Origin: Ferruginibacter sp.
GTDB taxonomy: Bacteria > Bacteroidota > Bacteroidia > Chitinophagales > Chitinophagaceae
Direction of reading: 5' to 3'
Assembly (NCBI GenBank): GCA_025351645.1
Contig: JANXVN010000159.1
Location: forward strand, 1-54,772
Length of the DNA: 54,772 bases
Shown here: in pieces, positions 16,205 through 23,619 of the stretch
How positions within the stretch are numbered: position 1 is the stretch's first letter
Layout: each line of letters begins with the position of its first letter
Program-made: the position numbers and the translations under genes
Notes under the pieces: generated by a model
The model's input: only the letters and a program-made list of their open reading frames with translations
Database searches by the model: none
Told to the model about the DNA's origin: nothing

Positions 16205-17626
16205 ATGTCAGCAGAACACCCTTACAGTTTTTTCGCAAGCGTAGAAAAAAGCTTCGATAAAGCTGCCTTATTTACCAAGTGGGATACCGGAATCCTGGAA
16301 CAGATAAAAGCATGCAACAGCATTTATAGCATGCGTTTCCCCATAAAAAGAGATAATGGCACCATTGAAGTAATGGAAGCCTACCGGGTACAGCACAGCC
16401 AACACAAGTTGCCGTGCAAAGGGGGTATCCGCTTTAGTGAAGCCGTAAACCAAGACGAGGTGATGGCCCTAGCGTCTTTGATGACCTACAAGTGCGCCAT
16501 TGTTAACGTGCCTTTCGGCGGCGGTAAAGGCGGCATTAAAATAAACCCCCGTAATTATAGTGTGTATGAGCTTGAAAAAATTACCCGCCGTTATACATCT
16601 GAATTAGTAAAAAAGAATTTTATTGGCCCCGGCATAGATGTACCAGCACCAGATTATGGTACCGGCGAAAGAGAAATGGCGTGGATTGTTGATACGTATG
16701 CATCTTTAAAGCCAGGCGATATTGATGCTGCTGGATGCGTTACCGGCAAGCCAATTACACAAGGCGGCGTTCGCGGGCGTAAAGAAGCTACCGGCTTAGG
16801 CGTATTTTTTGGCTTAAGGGAAGTATGCAACATGCCTGATGTAATGAAAAGGCAAGGGCTTACTTTGGGTGTAGAAGGAAAAACAGTAGTGGTGCAAGGG
16901 CTTGGTAATGTTGGCTACCATTCTGCTAAATTCTTCAGGGAGCATGGCGCCAAAGTGGTTGCATTGGCAGAATTTGAAGGCGCGATTTACGACCCTGCAG
17001 GATTAAACGAAGAAGCTGTTTTTCAGCATAGGAAAGCTACCGGGTCTATCTTAAATTTTCCTGGTGCAACCAACCTTGCAAAAAGTTCGGATGCGTTGGA
17101 ACTGGAATGCGATATATTGATACCAGCAGCGCTGGAAAACGTTATCAATGGCGAAAACGCACCAAGGGTAAAAGCAAAAATTATCGGCGAAGCTGCCAAC
17201 GGCCCATGCACGCCCGAAGCAGATGAAGTGTTTATTAAAAAAGGCATTTTATGTGTGCCCGATATGTACCTGAATGCTGGCGGCGTTACGGTAAGTTATT
17301 TTGAATGGCTAAAAAACCTTAGCCATGTGCGTTACGGCCGTATGGAAAAACGTTTTACTGAAAACCTGAATACACATATTTTATCACAAATTGAAGAACT
17401 TAGTGGCAAGAAGGTAAGCGATAAAGAAAGGCTGGCAATTATGCACGGCCCCGAAGAAGTAGACCTAGTGCACAGTGGGCTTGAAGAAACCATGATAACC
17501 GCTACAAGGGAAATTATGGAAATATGGCTAACCAACCCCGAAATACCAGATATGCGTACTGCAGCTTATGTTAGTGCCATCAATAAAGTGGGTACCTGTT
17601 ATGCGGAATTAGGCATCTTCCCTTAA
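16205..17626 (+). CDS. gdhA: Glutamate dehydrogenase (Glu/Leu/Phe/Val family)
   Basis: It interconverts glutamate and 2-oxoglutarate plus ammonia. The substrate-binding region has KGGIRFSEAVNQDEV and VPFGGGKGGIKINP with the catalytic-site Lys at about 108. VPAPDYGTGEREMAWI and the dinucleotide motif VQGLGNVGYHSAKFF follow, and ILCVPDMYLNAGGVTVSYFEW closes the C-terminal part. The 473-aa length is normal. NAD versus NADP use cannot be settled by eye. It ends at a strong bidirectional terminator. Confidence 0.93.
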   Translation: MSAEHPYSFFASVEKSFDKAALFTKWDTGILEQIKACNSIYSMRFPIKRDNGTIEVMEAYRVQHSQHKLPCKGGIRFSEAVNQDEVMALASLMTYKCAIVNVPFGGGKGGIKINPRNYSVYELEKITRRYTSELVKKNFIGPGIDVPAPDYGTGEREMAWIVDTYASLKPGDIDAAGCVTGKPITQGGVRGRKEATGLGVFFGLREVCNMPDVMKRQGLTLGVEGKTVVVQGLGNVGYHSAKFFREHGAKVVALAEFEGAIYDPAGLNEEAVFQHRKATGSILNFPGATNLAKSSDALELECDILIPAALENVINGENAPRVKAKIIGEAANGPCTPEADEVFIKKGILCVPDMYLNAGGVTVSYFEWLKNLSHVRYGRMEKRFTENLNTHILSQIEELSGKKVSDKERLAIMHGPEEVDLVHSGLEETMITATREIMEIWLTNPEIPDMRTAAYVSAINKVGTCYAELGIFP

Positions 17627-17644
17627 AAAATTTATTACTAATTA

Positions 17645-17680
17645 TAAAAAATCCTTTCTTTTTAAGAAGGGATTTTTTTT
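17645..17680. terminator. Bidirectional terminator between gdhA and the EamA gene
   Basis: AATCCTTTCTT (17650-17660) pairs with AAGAAGGGATT (17664-17674), one G-T pair, with an A-run before and a T-run after. It can end both converging transcripts. Confidence 0.85.
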
Positions 17681-17690
17681 GGTTATTTTA

Positions 17691-18104
17691 TTAAAAAATC
17701 ATAACAGCAGTGCCTGCAATAATTAATAAGGCACCGATGGCGGTTTTTATGGTAAGTGCTTCGCCTAAAAAAACAACCGATAAAATAATTGTTAAGGCCA
17801 CGCTCAATTTATCGACCGGCGCAACCTGAGATACCTTACCTATCTGCAAAGCCTTAAAATAAAATATCCACGAAAGCCCGGTTGCAATACCAGAAATGAC
17901 GAGGAAAATAATATTATGTTTCGATAAGGAAGCTAATCCTTTTGCTTCTCCCCTTGCCAGTACAATACCCCAGGCTACCATTAAAATTATAATAGTACGG
18001 ATAGCTGTGGCTAAGTTAGCGTTTACATTTGTTATGCCTACTTTGGCAAAAATTGCAGTCAGCGATGCGAACAAGGCTGATAATAAAGCGTATACCCACC
18101 ACAT
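17691..18104 (-). CDS. EamA/DMT family small membrane transporter-like protein
   Basis: At 137 aa this is a single EamA repeat with about four to five hydrophobic helices, starting WWVYALLSALFASLTAIFAK and ending ALTIKTAIGALLIIAGTAVM. GLSWIFYFKALQIGKVSQVAP then VDKLS is the family signature. Half-length EamA proteins of this kind occur widely and may act as dimers. The substrate is unknown. It is convergent with gdhA. Confidence 0.85.
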   Translation of the reverse strand: MWWVYALLSALFASLTAIFAKVGITNVNANLATAIRTIIILMVAWGIVLARGEAKGLASLSKHNIIFLVISGIATGLSWIFYFKALQIGKVSQVAPVDKLSVALTIILSVVFLGEALTIKTAIGALLIIAGTAVMIF

Positions 18105-18344
18105 AGTTTATATTTTTTAAAAATGTACAATTATCTCTGCTGCTGCTTATTTAAGTTTACAAATAGTGTAAAGGTTTCCTCGTGCATCAACGTACATATT
18201 ATTGCATAATTATTAAAATTACGGTTTAAAACCTGCTTTTTTAGCAAAATATACTATGATGCTAAATGCAACTGACTGTAGCATATTTAAATGCCTGTTT
18301 GGCTTATGCTTTGGTTCGCTTGTTACTAAACGCTATTATTTATC

Positions 18345-18631
18345 ATGAAAGAATTTATACAAGCTTTACCGTTTAGTACCATTATAGGTTTTGTTGCGGG
18401 CATACTTATAGCAATTTCTATGCTGCCGCAATTAATTAAAACGTTAAAAGAAAAAAGGCTGAAGATGTCTCTCCGGTAATGCTGGCTGTTTTAATTAGTG
18501 GCGTTTTGTTATGGATAGTATACGGCGTGTTAAAAAAAGATTTCCCTATCCTAATTACCAATTCAATTTCGTTTTTACTAAATGTGTGGATGTTTTTTTT
18601 AAGAAAAAAATATAAAGATGCTAAAGCGTGA
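18345..18631 (+). pseudogene. SemiSWEET (PQ-loop) sugar transporter, frameshifted
   Basis: MKEFIQALPFSTIIGFVAGI then LIAISMLPQLIKTLKEK is the first part of a SemiSWEET with the PQ motif. The frame breaks at an A run (18451-18456) and resumes one frame over as AEDVSPVMLAVLISGVLLW then IVYGVLKKDFPILITNSISF. One extra A (six to seven) restores a 95-aa protein, the family's normal length, with three helices. The frame as written stops after 44 residues. It may be a true mutation, a sequencing error in a homopolymer, or less likely programmed slippage. Confidence 0.85.
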
Positions 18632-18666
18632 TCAGTATTTTTTTTCGCATAATCGGGTATAATTAT

Positions 18667-20499
18667 TTACATCAATAAACTTAAATCTTTAAAATTAATT
18701 TCCATTTTACAGCCACAACCGGGTGCGGAAGTAATTTTCACATCGCCTTTGTAAATGCCTGCACGGCTAAATATATTACTAATGCCTACTCCTCTTTTGC
18801 GAGCGTTCGTATCAAAACCTATTCCATCATCATGTATACATATTATAATATGATTGGAAATTTGTTTAAAAACAATATTTATTTGTTTTGCTTGAGCATG
18901 CTTTAAAATATTATTAACCTGCTCCTGTACAATACGAAAAACATTCAGCTTAAATTTTTCATTTAATGTTTTCTGTTGTAAGTCTCCTGCATCTAAATTT
19001 ATTGTTACAGGGTTTACCTGCATAATATCTTCGGCAAGGCCTTCTATGGCTTCTACCAGCCCAATATCTTTAATGATTGGTGTTATCAACGTTTTTGAAA
19101 GCTTCCTAATTTCTTCAATGGCGCCCAATATATAAGATACCGCACTTGACAGCAATTCTTCCCTGTTAGTATCGTATGTTATAGCTCTTTCTATAAATAA
19201 TTTGGTAGCTACTAAAATTTGGTTCACGTTGTCATGCAGTTCCCTGCCAATTTCTGAGCGTTCCTTTTCCTGCCCTTCTATCATTGCTTCTGTAACTTCT
19301 TTTTGCCTGGATAAAGAAGCTTGCTCAAGCAATTTTTCTGCCAGCATGTTAGCTGTAATATCCCTGCTATTTATAACGATACCTGCAATAGCCTTTTCAT
19401 TTAGCATATTAATAGCGGTACTATGCAGCCAGCGCCACTCGCCATTTATATCTGGAAACCTAAATGGCCTAAATTCTGTAAACCCGCTATCAACCACCTT
19501 TGCAAAGTCATTTTCAATATTTATCCTATCATCCGGGTGAACAAAAGAAAAAGCATATTTTCCTGTGAAAGAATCAGGCTCATACCCCAAAATATTTTTA
19601 GTAGAATCACTTACGTACAGGTACTTGCCATCTTTATCTAAAAGTGCAATAAGGTCACTACTATATTTAATTAAAGATTTAAACCTTTTTTCTCCTACTG
19701 CTAACTTTTCATCTGCCAGTTTTTTTTCCGTAACATCCTGCATAGAGCCAATCATCCTCACAGGCTTATTCTCGTCGTTCCTTATAATATATCCCCGGCT
19801 GTAGATATGGCCGTACTGGCTATCATTTCTCAAAAATTTAAATTCGCTTTGCCAAAAATTTTGGTTGGTAGTAATTACATCATAAATACTCACCAATACT
19901 TTTTTGCGTTCATCTGGATGCAACCTTCTTAACCAAAAAAAAGCAGGCACTTCATCGCCATAGTTAGTATTGGCTTGCAAATACTTATTAATACCAATGC
20001 CACTCCAGGCAACCTTGTTAGTAACCATATCCCAATCCCATAAAACATCGTTGGTAACTTTTAACAGCGTTTCGTGCCTGTCGTTATTACCTTTTATAAT
20101 TTCCAGGTTTTTTTTTCTTTCGATGCTATACTGAATAGTTTTTTCCAGCATTTCAATGCTATGGCCACCCTTTATTAAAAAATCCTGTGCGCCAAGGGAA
20201 ATAGCTTTTAAAGCATTTTTTTTATCTTCAAAACCACTAAAAACAATAATTGGCACAGCGGTATTAACTTTTTGCAGCTCCGTAAACGATTCCAGCCCAA
20301 AGCTATCGGGTAAAAAAAGATCTAGAAAAATTAAAGAAAAATCATTTTGGCTTACTACTTTTTTTGCCTGGTATAAAGTGTTGGCAAAAACAATATCCTT
20401 TATGGGCAGGGAGGTACTTCTAATTTCATCCTCAAGCACCAACTGGTCGCTACGGTTATTGTCAACAATAAGGATAGAGCTGTAAGGCAATGAAGGCAT
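18667..20499 (-). CDS. REC-PAS-PAS sensor histidine kinase (HisKA_3/NarX type)
   Basis: The 610 aa in order: a receiver domain at 1-125 (ILIVDNN, phospho-Asp in FLDLFLPDSFG, Lys in DFLIKGG), a PAS domain near 140-265 (VLWDWDMVTNKVAWSG ... GSMQDVTEKK), and a second PAS near 270-395 (SDLIALLDKDGKYLYVS ... INSRDITA). These are followed by a HisKA_3 helix with the phospho-His in ERSEIGRELHDNVNQIL and an HATPase domain (DDGIGFD, GVGISNIFSRAG). There is no membrane segment, so it is cytoplasmic. No LuxR-type partner is adjacent, so its target is unknown. Confidence 0.9.
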   Translation of the reverse strand: MPSLPYSSILIVDNNRSDQLVLEDEIRSTSLPIKDIVFANTLYQAKKVVSQNDFSLIFLDLFLPDSFGLESFTELQKVNTAVPIIVFSGFEDKKNALKAISLGAQDFLIKGGHSIEMLEKTIQYSIERKKNLEIIKGNNDRHETLLKVTNDVLWDWDMVTNKVAWSGIGINKYLQANTNYGDEVPAFFWLRRLHPDERKKVLVSIYDVITTNQNFWQSEFKFLRNDSQYGHIYSRGYIIRNDENKPVRMIGSMQDVTEKKLADEKLAVGEKRFKSLIKYSSDLIALLDKDGKYLYVSDSTKNILGYEPDSFTGKYAFSFVHPDDRINIENDFAKVVDSGFTEFRPFRFPDINGEWRWLHSTAINMLNEKAIAGIVINSRDITANMLAEKLLEQASLSRQKEVTEAMIEGQEKERSEIGRELHDNVNQILVATKLFIERAITYDTNREELLSSAVSYILGAIEEIRKLSKTLITPIIKDIGLVEAIEGLAEDIMQVNPVTINLDAGDLQQKTLNEKFKLNVFRIVQEQVNNILKHAQAKQINIVFKQISNHIIICIHDDGIGFDTNARKRGVGISNIFSRAGIYKGDVKITSAPGCGCKMEINFKDLSLLM

Positions 20500-20943
20500 A
20501 CGTTGAAATTTAATGCAATTAGCTATTTTTTATTAATGCAGTTTTTTTAGGATTAGTGATAGAACGTATTTACATATTAATAAAATATTTAATTACTGTT
20601 ACCTTAAAGCTAAAGATTATTTGGGTTTTTAATGAAATTATTTGGACAAAAATATTTATAAATAAAAAAAATCCCCTGTCCGTAACTGTATTGCTGCACA
20701 GTGTTTGACAATGTTTACAAATAAAAATAAAAAAATAATTTATAGATGCGTGTAACAGAACCAGATAGATAACTAAGCTTACTAAAGGCTTACAAAGCTA
20801 TCTTGTTAACAGGCAATATTTAACCTGAATACAAGCGTCAAAACATTTGCATTGTAGGCTTTATATGGGGTTGAACAAGAAAAAAGCAATACTAATAAAC
20901 CAGGCATAACGCAATATGCAATAAGCATAATTGTTTACATGCA
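20500..20943. other. 444-base intergenic region, no gene seen
   Basis: AT-rich sequence between the histidine kinase start and the LysM gene stop. All frames are short and no RNA gene, strong terminator or promoter match was recognised. It must hold the kinase promoter near 20500-20560, but no exact TAnnTTTG box is visible. Confidence 0.6.
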
Positions 20944-21947
20944 CTATTTCGAATAAATCACCATGCAATCGAACCTGCCATCACCTACGCCCAGCTCATG
21001 TACGGCTGCATTGCTAATGCGTATTAGCAGCCCATTGTTTTGTTTGATATCTGGTATTACATCCAGCACTTTTGCATAAATACTTTTACCGGTTGTAATG
21101 CTCGTTATTTTTATTATTGTACCGGATGGAGCGCTATTATGAAGGCAATAATATTTCCCATCACCCCAACCACTGTTACTTTTAAATATAGCAGCCCCGC
21201 CAGTTTCGCTTACAACGCTTTCACTTTTTGCTTGTTTGTCAAAGTCCTTTTTAAATATGCCACCGTTAAAAGTTTTTGTATTGGCCATATTAACAGCCAC
21301 TTGCTGTGCCGGTTCAGCATCTTTTATTACTACTGGTTTTGTTGAGGTGCCAGCTATTTCTTTGGGTGATTCAGTCGTATCTTTTTTGGTAATAACAACA
21401 GGTTCTTTTGTAATAACAGTGGTTTCTTTTTTAATAATTGCTGGTGCTGTATTATCTGCAGGTTTTGTTTTAGATAAAGTTGCAAGGGCAGATAAATCTT
21501 TTTTTACTTTTAAATAACCCACAATTAAATTAGTGCCGTTAGGTACTGCATCGCCCTTTATGCTATTCCATTTTTTTAAGGTTTCTAACGGTAGTTTATT
21601 AAAGTTGGCGGCAACGCGGTAAAGCCCTTCTTTTTCCTCTAAGGCATGGTATACTGGAACCAATGCTTCATCTGCGGCGGCAGTACCTGTTTGTACAAAA
21701 TTGCCGGCGTTAAAGGCACTTTAATTATTTCATTAAGGTTAAGCCCTTTATCCAATTGTAAATTATTGAAGGGTGCAATTTCTTTAGGGCTAATGTTATA
21801 CATCCTTCCAAGGCTATAAAAATTTTCTTTAGGCTGTACGGTATGCGTAATGTATAATTTAGGAGAAACCCCTTCTGCCACCAGGGGCATATTTTGAGCC
21901 AGCGATAGTAAAGGCAGGCAAAATAACAATGTTATTAAACGTTTCAT
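20944..21947 (-). pseudogene. Secreted LysM protein with C-terminal double-psi-barrel-like domain, frameshifted
   Basis: The 5' part has a signal peptide (MKRLITLLFCLPLLSLAQ) and a LysM-like repeat (THTVQPKENFYSLGRMYNIS). After KVPL near 21712 the frame shifts. In the other frame NAGNFVQTGTAAADEALVPV continues directly into YHALEEKEGLYRVAANFNKL, a second LysM, then a Thr/Lys-rich linker. The C-terminus (GKYYCLHNSAPSGTIIKI ... AAVHELGVGD) resembles RlpA-like barrels that bind peptidoglycan. Adding one A at CCTTTAACG restores one open frame of about 334 aa. It may be a real frameshift or an error. A near-match -7 box CATCTTTG lies at 21967-21974. Confidence 0.8.
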
Positions 21948-22079
21948 CTAATATAAATTTTCGGTGCAAAGATGGGAAAATAAGTTGGTTACTGGCACTA
22001 TTGCAAACAACCCGTTTATTGTTTAACAAACAATATTTTAAGCGGCGCATCACATCATTTTTAAAATAAATAAAGCATT

Positions 22080-23468
22080 TTATTTATGCAGTATCCGCCA
22101 GTCTTTAGGGTAATAATTATTTATCCGGTTAGGCAAAACCTTTACCCAGCCTAACGATAGCTGTTGATAAGTTAGTAATGCCCAACCTTTATGATTAGTA
22201 GTTACATTAATTTCTTGCCGGCGTAAATATTGCAAGGCCGTTTCTTTATCCACTTCTACAAACGGTAATGCGCTGTTGAGTATTGTGCTTACAGCCAGTT
22301 CATGATCGGGTATCAATTCATTGCGGATAAGGCTGCCTAACTTAACGCCTGCTTTTTTTATGTACAAAGAAAACTGGATGGTAGCAAGGTCAAATTCCAA
22401 ATGGATGGGCATGGCAATAACTTCTTCTTTTTGTTTGATGAAGAAAAAATCATCTGTATTGTTTACATACGGCTGCAAGCTTATAATATCTTTCACCATC
22501 AATTTTTCACTCTTGCTTTTATATTTATCTGTTTGCCAGCCATTCGTTGTTGCTTCGCCTTTTTTAAATGCTGCAATAAAAAACCCTTCGCCTTTTATTT
22601 TATCAGGATAAAAACGATAACCGTATGCCTTGTGTTGTGCGGATTGTGTTTGAACAATATTCCAGGCGTCATCTATTTTTATTGGGGTAGATGATAGCTC
22701 CTTTTCTTCCACCAGCCAATCTGCGATAGCTTCATCTTCAACTGTTGAATAAGAACAGGTAGCGTATATTAAACTGCCGCCTTCTTTCAAGGAAGGCAAT
22801 ACATCTGCCAATATCCTTTGCTGGCGCTGGCTGCACATGTTTACAGCTTGTTCGCTCCATTCTTCAATCGCCTCATTATCTTTCCTAAATAAACCGCTGC
22901 CGCTGCAAGGCGCATCTACCACTATCACATCAAAATATTCCTTCAGCCTGTTAAAATCTTTGGGGTCGTTATTTGTGACTATCACATTGGCTGCGCCCCA
23001 TTTAGTAATGTTTTCTACCAACATATTAACCCTTGTTTTTATTACTTCATTGCTTATCAGTAAGCTTTTTTCATTTATAAGCGATTGTATTAAAGTAGAT
23101 TTACCGCCAGGCGCAGCGCAAAGATCAAGCACTTTTAGTGGTGCAGATAAATCGGTTACTTGTTTTAATACTTCTGCCAAAAACATGCTGCTGGCTTCTT
23201 GTACATAATAAGCGCCTGCATGAAAAATGGGGTCAAGCGTAAACGATGGGCGTTGGAAAAGATAGTATCCATCAGCATTCCAGGGAACAGCAGCCTCAAC
23301 AGTACTATCTGTAAAATTAAGCTGTAAAGCGTCGGTTAGCTTAGCAGGGTTGAGCCTTACAGATACAACCTGCTCGCCGGATTGATGCACGTTTACAAAC
23401 CCGGCTTCATCAAAACCTTTTATGCCTTGCAGCGATTGTAAGAATATTGGCGGTAAATTATAGTGCAA
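22080..23468 (-). CDS. RsmF/YebU-type rRNA cytosine-C5 methyltransferase
   Basis: A SAM-dependent m5C methyltransferase of the NOL1/NOP2/Sun family (462 aa). The SAM site is VLDLCAAPGGKSTLIQSL, the two catalytic cysteines are in VDAPCSGSGLF and YATCSYSTVEDEA. The C-terminal third (GEGFFIAAFKKGE onward, ending NYYPKDWRIL) is the RNA-recognition extension seen in RsmF. The start is TTG at 23468, with an exact TAATTTTG -7 box 21 bases upstream. It is divergent from the FAD dehydrogenase. Confidence 0.88.
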   Translation of the reverse strand: MHYNLPPIFLQSLQGIKGFDEAGFVNVHQSGEQVVSVRLNPAKLTDALQLNFTDSTVEAAVPWNADGYYLFQRPSFTLDPIFHAGAYYVQEASSMFLAEVLKQVTDLSAPLKVLDLCAAPGGKSTLIQSLINEKSLLISNEVIKTRVNMLVENITKWGAANVIVTNNDPKDFNRLKEYFDVIVVDAPCSGSGLFRKDNEAIEEWSEQAVNMCSQRQQRILADVLPSLKEGGSLIYATCSYSTVEDEAIADWLVEEKELSSTPIKIDDAWNIVQTQSAQHKAYGYRFYPDKIKGEGFFIAAFKKGEATTNGWQTDKYKSKSEKLMVKDIISLQPYVNNTDDFFFIKQKEEVIAMPIHLEFDLATIQFSLYIKKAGVKLGSLIRNELIPDHELAVSTILNSALPFVEVDKETALQYLRRQEINVTTNHKGWALLTYQQLSLGWVKVLPNRINNYYPKDWRILHK

Positions 23469-23489
23469 TTTTAAACTGTTTGATTATTT

Positions 23490-23497
23490 CAAAATTA
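23490..23497 (-). promoter_or_regulatory. -7 promoter box TAATTTTG of the RsmF-type gene
   Basis: Exact TAnnTTTG match on the minus strand, 21 bases before the TTG start at 23468. No clear -33 element at the expected distance. Confidence 0.45.
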
Positions 23498-23591
23498 ATT
23501 GAACCAGCGGGCAAACGAACAGCAGGCAAATACTTTTTACAATTCCTGATTTTCCAGTGGCTTAAGCCACTGGCAATTGATGAAAACAAAC

Positions 23592-23599
23592 TATTTTTG
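23592..23599 (+). promoter_or_regulatory. -7 promoter box TATTTTTG of the FAD dehydrogenase gene
   Basis: Exact TAnnTTTG match 20 bases before the ATG at 23620. The -33 region is poor. Confidence 0.5.
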
Positions 23600-23619
23600 C
23601 TACTTAATTTTAGTAGTAG

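Noticed and set aside
18450-18458. Programmed -1 frameshifting as the explanation for the SemiSWEET break
   Set aside because: GAAAAAAGG permits slippage, but there is no obvious downstream stimulatory stem or upstream Shine-Dalgarno-like signal, and SemiSWEETs are not known to use it. Mutation or sequence error is simpler.
20640-20720. Possible small RNA or riboswitch in the 444-base gap
   Set aside because: No stable long stem, terminator or known riboswitch motif was visible.
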